Source: Leucosporidium creatinivorum (Eukaryota > Basidiomycota > Microbotryomycetes > Leucosporidiales > Leucosporidiaceae). Taken from it: a stretch of DNA of 64,000 nt. Every line of letters starts with the position of its first letter. The first letter of the stretch is position 1. The stretch spans positions 1,063,696 through 1,127,695 of the forward strand of contig BCKL01000006.1 of assembly GCA_001600635.1 (NCBI GenBank), given 5' to 3'. Of this stretch, positions 34,820 through 51,081 are shown piece after piece. Under the pieces are notes generated by a model. It saw only the letters and a program-made list of their open reading frames with translations, was not told the origin of the DNA and ran no database searches. Made by a program: the position numbers and the translations under genes.

Positions 34820-35826
34820 TTGATCTTAGTCAGACTGGGGCAGCGCGTTGCTGAGCAAGCAGGCCACTCGATGAATGGCGATGGCACCACGAGGGTCAAG
34901 CGCATATAGTGCTACTATATAGCTCACTCTGATGTCCTGCAGCCTGCTCGAATGGCAGCAAAGCCGCCGAGAGGGATGCCGCCGAGTCAAGCTCCGAACG
35001 CGGAACGACCTCGCATGTTCCACCGAGATCCATCTCGCCAAGGGCGCCACGACGCGCACAAGGCTCGCTGAAGTTACGCGACTCCGACGAGATTCACCGA
35101 AAGCCTGAGAGCAAGGCGATCAACCGGCCTGCTTTCCCCCCGCCGCCGGCGCCGAGCCCGTCGACGCCGAATGTCAGCAGCCGATGTCAGGTTGCAGGTG
35201 ACGAGAGGTGCAGATGGCGCAAGTGTCCAGTACAAGAGGTGAAAGGCGAAGCTCAATGAACGCGCAAGTGGAGGAGAAGAGGCAAAGATGTGTCTCGAAG
35301 CGAACGCCGAGCTTCCGGGCTCGGTGTTCTGACATGCTTATGCAGTCAGCTGAGGCAGCTGGAAGTCGGATCAGAGATCAAAGCCCTGTTGGAGCTGTCG
35401 GTGAAGGGACAGATCTTCCCGCAGAACGCGAGTCAGGGTGCAGGGAGGAGCGCTCGAGCGATTCGCCGAGCAGGCCGCGCGCTCGCTGATTTGATGGAGT
35501 TCAGCAAATGCCCTGTCCTCATACCAGAGCAAAATGACAGCCTGCCGTACTCCCATTTGAGTCCTTTCGCCGTCTGTAAGCGATCTCGCCAATGCCTCAG
35601 CCGTTCGAACGCCGAGCTCGAGCCGAGAGTTCGCTACAGGGAATTTGGAGGTGCAGCAGAGCAGTCAGAGCTGACTGGGGGCTTGAATCCGTGTCCCACC
35701 CCTTCTGCACCTCATTGGACCCCTTTCCACCCCTTGAGAAACGGCGTCGCGCTCACAGTCCCTTTCTCTTAGATCTCTTTCCCTCATCGCTTCACCTCGC
35801 TTCTCGCCTCGCTACAGGATCTCGGG
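34820..35826. other. Intergenic region between divergent genes
   Basis: About 1 kb between arrestin B (minus) and the F-box gene (plus). Two reading frames of 70-160 codons are present, but they lack any recognisable feature. An in-frame upstream extension of the F-box reading frame begins at 35,592 but crosses what is better read as leader and intron. Promoters of both genes must lie here. Confidence 0.5.
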
Positions 35827-37508
35827 ATGGAAGCACCAACAGCTGCACCCGTAGACAGCTCGCCTGTAAGCCTTCAGCCCTCGTTGAAACTCGAATCTGC
35901 GTGTTGACCTCTTTCCTTTCTCAGCTCGCCAGCTCCAACGACGAGCCAGACCGCCTCTCTCGTCTACCCTCCGAGCTGCTCGATATCATCTTCAGTCTCC
36001 TGGCCAACGACGATGAGCCGCTGCTCGGCCTCATTTCCAAGCGTCTCCTCCCCTTCTCTCGCTCGACCCTCTACCGCGACGTTGTCCTCAGCTCGCAGGT
36101 CCAGCTCGCCAAGTTCTGCCAAACCATTGCAGATGTACCTGCTTTGGGCAAGCTCGTGCATTCACTGGATGCAGCCATCTCGGCGCCCCAAGCTCGCATC
36201 GAGGCAGAAGGAGAGGACGGCGGTGCGGCGCAGGAGGAGGAGGGCTCGGCCGAGCAAGTACCAGCAGAGAAGGCGGAGGACAACACTCAGGAAGCCTCGG
36301 TCGAGGTGGACGTCGCAACGATGCTCCGCCTGCTACAGGCTCTCCCTCGACTCGGCCGCCTCGGCGTTCGACAGCCAGCGATGGCGGATCTCATCGTGTC
36401 CAGCGCCTTCACTCTGGACCACGGCAAGAACCTCAAGGATCTGCGCTTGTGCTTTGCCAGTACCCCCACGCCCGACGCCATCCGTCCCCTCGGTCACCTT
36501 CCAGCCCTCACCCATCTCTCCATACTCGCCGACGCCACGCCCGACGAGCTGAGGAACCCCAACAATCCATGGGACGTCGAGCCAGACGATCTCTTCTCCG
36601 ACTTCTCCCTCCCCGACATCAAGCACCTCCGCCTCGGCGGCTCCTTCATCGGGCCAGGACTTCCGATGCTCGCCCTTCTCTTCACGAACGCGCGAGAAGT
36701 CCAGCTCGCCTGTTGCCCGTGGGACCTCGTCACCACACCAATCTACTCTTTCCTCCATTCTCGCTCCCTTACCGACCTCACCATCGTCCAATCCCCCCTC
36801 GTCATCGAAGGCCGCTCGGTGCCCATTCGCTCTTTCAGCGACTCCTTCTCCCGCTTCTCCAACCTCACCTACCTCGCCCTCGACACGGCCGCCGACCTCA
36901 CTCCCCTCTTCCCTCACCTCGTATCCCCTCTCCCCCTCCAACACCTCATCTTCGGCGAGCACTCCCGTCCCAAAGTCGCCCAGCTCAAGCCACTCCTCCT
37001 CGGCCCTCAGAAGCTCGCCGACCTTCGCATCCTTGAGATCATGAGCGTACCGAGCGGTCAATCGGGCGATCCGCTCCGCGCGGAGGATATGGCGGAGCTG
37101 GACAAGGTCATCCAGGCGAGGCTGGACGGCGAGAAGGAGGCCACCTTCGGCGAGTGGGTTCTGCCCGACTGGTACGAGGGGTTCACCTCAGAAGACGCGG
37201 AGGACCTTTTGCGATCTACCTCGGAGCAGGAGGTACTCGTGGAGGGCAGCTTTATCGAGGCGTTGATCCACACTTTGATCCTCGGCCAGCAACAAGAGAT
37301 CGCTCGAGGCGAGCGGCCGGCGCTTACGGAGGAGGACCTCAACGTGCCGGGCCCAGCGTCGAGGGAGGTCAAGGAGGCGGCGTACTGGGCGATGGCCGGT
37401 GTGCTGCACGTGACTAGCATGATGGGGACGAGGGGCCGGAAGACGTTGCAGGAGATTCTGGGAGTCGAGGGGATTGATCTGGAGGTGCTGAGCGTGGGGG
37501 AGCAGTAG
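35827..37508 (+). CDS. F-box / leucine-rich-repeat-like protein
   Basis: Exons 35827-35865 and 35925-37508. Exon 1 is MEAPTAAPVDSSP; exon 2 opens with the F-box (LSRLPSELLDIIFSLLANDD). Degenerate leucine-rich stretches follow: LHSLDAAI-type helices, LRLCFASTPTPDAIRPLGHL, LTHLSILADATPDE, LRLGGSFIGPGLPMLALLF and LTYLALDTAADLTPLFPHLV. Between them is an acidic, Glu-rich insert near 36,200-36,300. F-box proteins act as substrate receptors of SCF ubiquitin ligases through Skp1. The substrate is unknown. The intron has a GTAAGC donor and TTGACC branch, and splicing restores the frame from a short first exon. Confidence 0.8.
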
Positions 37509-37873
37509 CTTGTTGCCTGTACCTTGATAGCATCCCTCAGTACTCGTCTATTGATAGCTTTGGAAGCTATCTCGGCGAGAAGAGAGAGGATCGGCGAGGT
37601 CGAGGCTTGGACTTTTCGGCCGCTGACACTCTTGCGAAAGCGGTCACTCTAATGAATAGGATGTAGGAGAGTGGTTGAGGCGAGGACCAAGCCTGTCCTG
37701 CTCATTCGCCGTCCGTGACCACGAGCGAGCTCAGTTCCTTGCCTCCCGCGCTGTCGCTCGCTGTTCTCGACTCGTCTCTTGGCTGCTCGGCGGAGCACCA
37801 GCTACTACTAAAGGTCACTTGGACTCGTCTGCACCTCGACTACACCTCACAACTACCTTCTCGCGCCCACAAA
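37509..37873. other. Intergenic region
   Basis: About 365 bases between two plus-strand genes. The bases before 37,874 are rich in 'ctacacctcac' and 'actacc' words, as before other starts in the window. No coding signal. Confidence 0.45.
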
Positions 37874-38633
37874 ATGGCCGCGACCGCTCCCACCCCGGCT
37901 GGACCGCCCAAGCTCACCAACATCTACTACTTGCGCACGACGGCGACTGCTAAGAGCTGTGCGATGTGTGGGAAAGAGACTACGTCCTGCTTAGGTGACT
38001 ATCGTCCTGCAGCTCTCGAAGATTGGCCGGCGCCGCTCGACGCTTCCTCCAGCTCTCGGACCCTTCGCTGATCATTGTCTCTATCGCACAGCCAACAAGG
38101 AAGTCACCGATTTCCTGTACACCTGTACATCCCACCTCACCGACCCAGGCTTCGCTCGTCCCGCTCCGTCCTCCTCCTCGCCCTCCCCCGCAACCACCGC
38201 TCCTCCTTCACCCTCCGTCACGCCAGCTCTCCAAAGCGAGGTCGATAAGGTCAAGAAGGAGTACGAGGAGAAATCCAAAGCAAAGAAGGATGGCGAGAAG
38301 GAGAAGGACGGCGACGGCAAGGACTCGTCCGGCTGGCTCGCCAGCTCGCTCAAGACGGGCTACTCGGCGGTATCCTCCCTTGCTACGACCTCGGCATCCA
38401 CACTCTTCCCTCCTCCACCACCTATCACTCCCTCGGCGTCGGAACTCGCTCGGCTGGCGGCGAAGGACGCCAAGGTCTGGGTGCTGAACCGCGATGTCTT
38501 TAGGATGAGGACCGACGCGGCGAGGAAAAAGTGGCAGGCTGCAGAAGCCAAAGAGAGGATGAAGGGGCTGTCCTTTCCCTCTGCACCGAGAGGGACTGTG
38601 GGAGGAGCGCCGAGGCAAGCGGGAGGGGCGTGA
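37874..38633 (+). CDS. VFA1: VPS4-associated protein 1 (DUF1742)
   Basis: Starts MAATAPTPAGPPKLTNIYYL. The intron at about 37,995-38,091 joins CAMCGKETTSCL to ANKEVTDFLYTC, giving the family's N-terminal zinc-binding pattern C-x2-C ... C-x2-H with TCTSHLTDPGFARP. A charged helix follows (EVDKVKKEYEEKSKAKKDGE), then a Ser/Thr-rich linker and a C-terminal helix with KVWVLNRDVFRMRTDAARKK. In yeast VFA1 binds the ESCRT ATPase VPS4 at endosomes through its C-terminal part. Length (about 220 aa) fits the family. The call is from the N-terminal finger and overall layout. Confidence 0.75.
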
Positions 38634-38889
38634 AGGGGTTCGCCGAGCATTTGAAGTCGGGCGTTGAGCGTCGGAAGCAGTAGTCATTAACAGTGTAGGA
38701 TGTTGTAAAGGTACAGCTCTCGTATTGGATCAGCCCAGCGTTCGCCTCGAGAGTTCTTCGCAGGGCTCGGCGCTGGAGAATCGTGAATCGTAGCTTCGTT
38801 TCCCAAGCACCACCACCGCAGAGTTCACAAGTACAACAAGAGAGAGCCCATCAATCACCTCCGCCCCTCCCATCCTCATGCTCCACTCC

Positions 38890-44891
<6,002 letters not shown>

Positions 44892-45402
44892 CCTGAGCGA
44901 AAAGGGGGCGGTTCGAAAGCGAAGAGAGGGTGGGAGTAGGGCGGAGAGGTATGTAGCGTTCCAGACGAGTCGAAACGAGCTTGCTGGAGCTGTAGGCGAG
45001 CAGGAGGCGCTCTCACCGCGATTCCTGACCAAGTTAAAGAAGGAGCTCAGCGTTTCGCACCTCTTCGCCTCCCGGAAATCGCTTCGAAGTCGGCTCGACT
45101 CGCAACAGGCGCTGTAGGATCATAGGAATGCTTCAGATGCTGCTCAACAGTAGCCTTCGCCTTTCAGCACGCTCTGCCGACCTTCGCTGTCGTCCACCCA
45201 GCTTCAGAGGCCTCACCTCGGCGCTTCGGCGGCCGTCATGTCCGTTAGAAGTAGGGCTCGTTCGTTTTAAAATGCGCTGCTACAGCACATCGCATTGTTA
45301 AACCCCGGAAGGCGACCGTCCAGTACTCCTCGGCGCTCCTTCTTCCGTCCCCCTCCCTCGTCTCTGTGAACGTCCTCTTCTTCCTCCTGCATTTCCAGAG
45401 GG
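44892..45402. promoter_or_regulatory. Divergent promoter between RPC1 and KGH copy C
   Basis: About 510 bases between two divergent start codons. Small reading frames here lack features. Candidate leader sequence (C/T-rich, 'ctcttcttcctcctgc') lies just before 45,403. Confidence 0.45.
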
Positions 45403-46818
45403 ATGAGTTCTCGCACCGCCGACCTCCGTCGAATCGTTTCGGTGGACCAAGCCATGAAGCGCAGTGGCGAAAGTGCGCCCGGCTGGAATCCGCCGCCCGG
45501 GGAAGCGTTTCGGCGCTCGGCGCTTGCTCGCGCCAGTCTGCTTCAAGGAGGACCTTCGGATGCCCGCAGGAAGGAGGAAGCTTTCCCAAGATTCTGGGAG
45601 GCGCAGGAGCTATTTGAAACGGTTGAGGTGAGCAGACGGAAGCCTGGAGCGGCTCCAGCGGCCGAGCGATACGCCGAGCTTGTAGCTCACTGCTGCGCTG
45701 TCCTCCCTCCTCACTGATCCCCATCCCTGTTCAACAGAGCTCTCCTGTCAAGTTCGACAAACATGCGCTGGTGCTCGTCCAGCCGGCTCTCGGTGAAGCT
45801 CGCCAGCTCGCTGCAGAGCTACGGACCGAGCCCGCCAGCGATGACCATAGGGAGTCCGACCCTCGCTTTGCAAAGTTCATGAAAGCCAGCAGTAGACTTA
45901 AGCAAGTTCTGGCCACGGTGAGTCGAATGCAGGTGGAGAGACCTCACTAAACCGCGCTAACTGACCCTCATTCTCGGCTCGCTTCGCAGGCGCTCGCGTC
46001 TGGTCGTTCGTCCCGTCTTGTTCGACGACCACATCCTCCCGTGCGGTCTGCTGATCTTAGACTACCTGCGCAGGTAACAACCGAATCGAGTTCATCGAGT
46101 CTTCGCTGAGCAAAGCCACCAAAGTGCTCGAGGATGTCGAACCGTTCGACCTGGACGACCTGCAGGACTCAGACATCCTCGCACTCTCCAACCGCCATGT
46201 CTTCATGCATGATGCTATCGAGGCCCTCCTTTTGGGCTCTCCGCACTCAGCCGACGACGAGTTAGTGGGGCAGGTCACCGAAGCGGCCACGCTGAAAGTC
46301 GACGCGCGTTTGCTCTCGTCGGATGTGAGTTGGCATACGGTGTAGCTGTTCAGGCTTAAAGCTGATCATTTGTCGCTTCTACCGCAGACGCAACGCGCTC
46401 ACCAGCGCCTCGCAGCAATGGCTCATATGGCTCAGCTTTCCCTCCACGGACGAGCTCATCGCCGAGTCGCTTCACCTCCCGGCCTCAGTCGCAGCTTGTA
46501 CGGTACTGTGAGTCTCGATAAGTCGCTCGGCTGTGACGGCCAGGCCAATTGATCATGCTCACCCCTTGCAGCCTGCGGAGAGGGCTCGCCAAGATCCCCG
46601 CCACAATTCGCTCTCCAAAGGCCATCAGCATATCCCACAACTCAGCTCGCGCCAGACTTATTTGCACGGCATCTCGGAGCGGGAGCTACTTGGCCGATAC
46701 GGCTATTCGAGGACAGCTGATGGTGGGTTTTTGCTTTCGGCGGGGGCTCGGCGCTGGTGGAATCGCAGCTGACCGCTCCTCATCCTGAACAGGTCGGCTG
46801 CCTTCGACTCGGTGCTAG
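45403..46818 (+). CDS. KGH-family coiled-coil protein, copy C
   Basis: Seven exons splice in phase: 45403-45627, 45738-45917, 45990-46002 (13 nt), 46074-46324, 46388-46507, 46572-46722 and 46793-46818; 321 aa. It starts MSSRTADLRRIVSVDQAMKR. Shared segments are SSPVKFDKHALVLVQPALGE, NNRIEFIESSLSKATKVLED and, near the end, KGHQHIPQLSSRQTYLHGIS followed by ERELLGRYGYS. The protein is predicted helical with heptad-like hydrophobics, has no membrane helix or signal peptide, and has a basic Ser-rich tail. It is the first of three tandem plus-strand copies. Function unknown. The microexon is supported by phase and by alignment of the following exon with its paralogues. Confidence 0.75.
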
Positions 46819-47104
46819 ATTTTAGATCTATAGGCGGATGTGCGAGTGCTGGAAATGCTGTCGTTTGCCGCGAGCTACTCAAACCTCCCAGAGCAAGCGC
46901 CGAGCGCCAGCAGCCTGGCGAAATACGAGTCCGAGACCGGCCTACCGATGAAACGGCAAGTTCTTCTGCGATTCCAATGACTCCCCAGACTCTTGGGCTG
47001 TTCTCGGTGTCTGTAGGTCCGTGGCAAGCCTCTTTTCGCGAGGATCGCCGAAAAATTGCTTCGCCGACTTTCTCTCTGCTGCCTCTCGCTTGCTGTCTTT
47101 TGCC

Positions 47105-48098
47105 ATGTTCCACCGCCACAAAGCTTCCTCGTCCTACTCGACTTCTTCCGCACCTCGTCTCGCACTCAGCAGCGACGAGCAGCTCCGAGAGCACGCCCAG
47201 AAGCGCTTCGACCGTCTTGCAACCATCGTGCGCGAGGCTCAGGCTTCATCTGTACCCATCCATACCAACGAGTACCTTAACTTTGTGGATCCGGCCCTTG
47301 AGGATGCTCAGAAGCTGTCGGATCAAGCTGCGAGGATTGAAGTGGCCGAGAACCAGGTCTCGGTCAGTCGTCGTTCAGAGGTCGTGACCGCATTTATGCA
47401 TGCAGTGGAGAAGCTTGAGAAGGAGTTAGACCTCGGTGAGCTCGATTTCAGATCACGGACGCCGCGTACAGCTGACACTGCGCTTCACAGCGCTCCCGAA
47501 AAGCCGCGCCGCGCGACTCAGCTACCTCGGCGGAGCTCGCACTACGATCTCTCGCGACTTGAAGGAGATGAGCTCCTACAAAAAGCTCGACGATACCATC
47601 GATAGCCTCTTGGATGCTGGTGAAGCGGTGGTGAAGGATCTGGGACGGCTCGACCGAGCTTCCACGCCGAACGAAGTGCTTGTCGAGTGGGTCTCGTACA
47701 GTGTGATGGTGAAGCGGGATTTGAATGAGTTCCTGCATCAGGTATGTGCCAATGTTGATGTTGACGGGCTGGTAGTTCAAGGCTGACTGACGTTGACAGC
47801 TTCGCTCGAGTCGAACCATCACCGGGCCATCGTCGCGACGGGCATCAGTCTCGAGGTGGATACAAGAGAGGGTAAGCAGCCAAGCCTGTCTGCAGCAGAG
47901 CTTTGATTTGACTGGCTGATAGTGAGCCGAGTCGTGCAGACCGCCGCCCTCTCAGCCCTCTCCAAGACTCTGGGCAAGCGCCGACCGCAGGCGAGCGTGG
48001 CCAAAGGACACGCCCACCGCCCAAGGATGTCGCCTCGGCAAGAGGAGCGCACAGGGGTTACTCAGGCGGAGCTGGAGGCGAGATACTGGGCAGTCTGA
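47105..48098 (+). CDS. KGH-family coiled-coil protein, copy D
   Basis: Exons 47105-47435, 47491-47741, 47800-47871 and 47940-48098; 270 aa. It starts MFHRHKASSSYSTSSAPRLA, then RFDRLATIVREAQASSVPIH, where SSVPIH takes the SPV-x-F position. Middle segment: SRAARLSYLGGARTTISRDL, aligning with ERLDYLRQSYSQLATTVGEL of copy E and QRIHYLSSRARERVDALQGL of copy A. The tail reads KGHAHRPRMSPRQEERTGVT then QAELEARYWAV-stop. All exon junctions are in phase only with the acceptor at 47,939, which gives a complete gene. Coiled-coil-rich, soluble. Function unknown. Tandem with copies C and E, about 290 and 420 bases away. Confidence 0.78.
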
Positions 48099-48517
48099 GT
48101 GATGGGAGGAGGCTGAGGCTGGTATAGCGGGGAGCGCACTGGCTGAGGGCTCGGCGAAGAATAGAGCTGGAGGTCGTAGGTCGATATAGAGGCTGAGCAT
48201 GTGCAAAGTCATCGTTGGACGGTTAAGTCGTGATCTGGCTGCGTGAGGTGAGCAGAGAAACTGTAGGAGGGCGAGGATTGTAGGCTGTGAGCTCGACCGA
48301 GGTCTACGCCGAGATGCCAGCTTCTGCTCTCTCTCTCCTGTTCGCTACTTGGCCTCAACCCGCTTCAACTCGGCTCATGAGTATCAGAAGCTGATACTGC
48401 GCGATGAGCAGGTGCTAGAAGTATTGTTCGGACTCCACCGAGCGCCGAACCGTCTCCTGTACCCCGCCGAGCCAGGATTTTGCGCCGTTCGCCTTTCTGC
48501 TTCCTTCCTTCTTTGCC
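48099..48517. other. Intergenic region between tandem KGH genes
   Basis: About 420 bases. The last 100 are C/T-rich leader-like sequence ('cttctgctctctctctcctg' near 48,320 and 'cttccttccttctttgcc' before the ATG). No gene seen. Confidence 0.45.
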
Positions 48518-49669
48518 ATGCCTCGTCGACCGCTCAGGAAGCTCGCGGCGGAGTCTGATCCTACTCTACCGGCACGTTCGTCTAGGCTTGGACCACAGAG
48601 CGAGGGTTCTCGCCGCCGAGAGGCTCAAACTCGCCTCGAACAGCTCGTGAAGGTGCTCGATGCGGTGCAGACGTCGCCTGTGCAGTTCCCGGAGGCTCCA
48701 TTCCATTCCCTGATCGTCCCCACTCTGCGTCGCACGGCAGAGCTTTCGACGGCGGCTCACAAGATTGCAGCGAGCGACAACTCGACTTCGACGAAACGGC
48801 ATCAGGTCATCGACGACTTTGTCGCCCAAGTCACTCGCTTTGCGGAGCTCATGGCGCAAGGTGATAGTGTTCCCCAGCCCTACAGAGCCTGACTGACCCT
48901 GCTTTTGTCACAGAGCTCAGCCTCGGTCGCCGAGAGCGGCTCGACTATCTGCGCCAAAGCTACTCGCAGCTCGCCACCACAGTCGGAGAGCTACGTTCCG
49001 TGACCGAGGAGGAGGAGGGAGCAATACATACGTTGCAGGAAGCGCTGAAGCAGGACGAACAGAGCCTCGCGCATCTTGACCACGTTTCGGCGGGGAACCT
49101 GGTGCTCGCTGTCGCTCAAACGGAGCAGTCTCAGAAGAGTGTCGCAGCTTTCGTAAGCAGGGTGAGCTCTAACTCTGAGTTTGTGTGAGGTAGCTCTCAC
49201 TGACATCTTCTCCCAGTTCCGTGGCCTGCAACGAGGACGTTCAGCTCGAGCCGAGAGCTCGGTCGCCGAGTCTTCATCGTCCGTCGCCTTGGCCGGCGAG
49301 GTGAGTGCTCCCATCGTCTGACCAGAAGTCTCACTGATCTACTTGACCCCCTGAAGGCCACGGAGCTTGCCGAACAGCTCAAGAGGACACACCTTCAAAG
49401 TCTCGGCAAGGGTCACCGCCATCTTCCTCGCTTGACCCCACGCCAGTCTCGTCGCAGCAAAGTACCCAGCACTGCTCTTGCTGAGCTTCACGGCTACTCA
49501 AATGGTGAGTACTGCTCAGAACCCCATGAAGAGTTCTGGCCAGGGGCTCGGCGATCCCCCTCTCGCTCTTTGGCTGAGTTTGAACGATCTCTTTCCTGCA
49601 GGTCGAAGATGTCTTACAATTGAGGGGAGTGTACGGAGAGGCTACAGGCAAGGTACTGGTACTAGATGA
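48518..49669 (+). CDS. KGH-family coiled-coil protein, copy E
   Basis: Exons 48518-48860, 48914-49161, 49217-49300, 49357-49504 and 49602-49669; 296 aa, all in phase. It starts MPRRPLRKLAAESDPTLPAR. Shared segments: RLEQLVKVLDAVQTSPVQFP (SPV-x-F), GRRERLDYLRQSYSQLATTV and KGHRHLPRLTPRQSRRSKVP. After the conserved tail (ALAELHGYSN) the protein continues GRRCLTIEGSVRRGYRQGTG, a short extension also seen in copy C (ADGRLPSTRC) and joined through an intron at the same position and phase. No membrane or signal sequence. Function unknown; helical adaptor or structural role is a guess. Confidence 0.77.
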
Positions 49670-49884
49670 GGGGGGATCGAGCGGTTTGGAAGTACGGCGA
49701 CCTCGGCGATCAAGCTCGGAGCTTGAGAGAGCTTGTCCTCTCCGATGGATCCCGTTCGGGCCCCTCTGCGGCTTCCATACAGCGAAACAGCGGAGAGACT
49801 GTCCATCATGCGAAGTAGCCACTGCACAACCCTATCGTCAAGAGCGGGCGATGTAGTGTGCTGTTAGAAAAGAAGGCTCAGCCT

Positions 49885-50245
49885 AAGCCTCGGGAACGAA
49901 CGCCGAGCAACTCACTCCGTAGGGAACATGGAGGGCGTGCATGACGAAGAGGGAGCCGATATCATATGCAGCTTGCGAGGTGATTCGTACAGAGTTGCGC
50001 AGCGCGTTGGAGCCAGAGGCGAGGGTGCTGAAAGACGGGAGGTCAGCGGCGCCGAGACAACGGGAAAACGGCGGGAAGCTCACGTCTTGTTGTCGACCTT
50101 GATGATGGCGTTGCCCGCCGAGTTGGTGTAGGCGTATTCCTTCGACTCGCCCTTAGCGACGTAGTATACAGCACCTGCAGAGCCTCGAGCATCAGCGAGC
50201 TGGGCGAGCCGGCGAGGAAGAACTAGACACGCACCATTCGTTTAC
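49885..50245 (-). pseudogene. Truncated inverted copy of the GH16 glucanase gene
   Basis: Reads AVYYVAKGESKEYAYTNSAG, NAIIKVDNKT, LASGSNALRNSVRITSQAAY and HALHVPYG, matching exons 2 and 3 (with their introns) of the gene at 20,940. It lacks the signal peptide and the catalytic exons. It joins the arrestin fragment at about 50,245, at the sequence 'cgaatggtgcgt', which is also the exon 1/intron 1 boundary in the parent. Small differences (for example MHALH for MDALH) show it has drifted. Confidence 0.85.
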
Positions 50246-50490
50246 CGAAGCGACTGGGCGCTGGTCTAGGTGTAAGATGGCCGGAGGATCATTTCCTGTA
50301 GACAGGTAGCGTCAGCAAGCCGAAGCGACCGGGAGAAGGGAGCCCGCCCGCGTGATTGAATTGGATCGAGGGTTGAAGTGGATGGAAAGGGGACTAGAGA
50401 GCAGCACGAAAATGGATCTGTACTACTTTACTCATCTGCTCGAGCGTGACCTTGACCGAGGGCTTGCTGAGGAAAGCGAGCGGCGCCATT
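50246..50490 (-). pseudogene. Truncated copy of arrestin A, 5' end only
   Basis: Contains the start (MAPLAFLSKPSVKVTLEQ, ATG at 50,488-50,490), the first intron and about ten codons of exon 2 (EMILRPSYT), then stops and is followed by the GH16 fragment. It is the end of the right arm of the inverted repeat. No functional protein is possible. Confidence 0.8.
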
Positions 50491-51081
50491 GATTGAAGCT
50501 GGAGCGGGGCGCGGGGGGCTCAAGATAGGCCGCTGAGACGACGCTAAGAGGGTGCAGAGAGGGGCGGTCCTCTGAGCTGTAGCAGTGTAGCAGATCTGTA
50601 GTGGATTCGATCCCGTAGTCGAGCGATTGGAAGCAGACGATGAGGTCGAAGGAGAACCCAGCGGAGCACGAGGTTGGCCGTTGCGATTCGGCGCGGCTTG
50701 CTCTTCTACTGATTTGGCAGCTCAGTCGGGCTCGGCGTAGCAGTGGAGTGGCTCACTAGCCTACAGCAGAATGTTCCTGCTATCCCAGATCACACCAGCA
50801 ACTCTCTCGAGTACAACGCCGAAGGGGGGAGCGGGGGATCCGGCACCGCCTGATTCTCGCCCAAGCCAGACGAATAATGGCTGGGCAGTAGTAGGGAATA
50901 GATNGGAGCTCTAGTAGCTACCCAAGTCACCTTTCACCGCCCTTCGAATGACTCGGCTTGTGGGGGTCAGATTTCGTCTGGTGAGGCGGCGCCGAGCTCT
51001 TGAAAGGGCGGATTCGCTCTTTGTTTCCTACCACTCACTCGNTCCTCTCGCTCAACACCCAGATCCCACTTCTACCNCACC

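Noticed and set aside
35592-35826. Upstream in-frame extension of the F-box protein
   Set aside because: The extension has no conserved sequence; a short first exon at 35,827 with a good GTAAGC intron explains the frame better.
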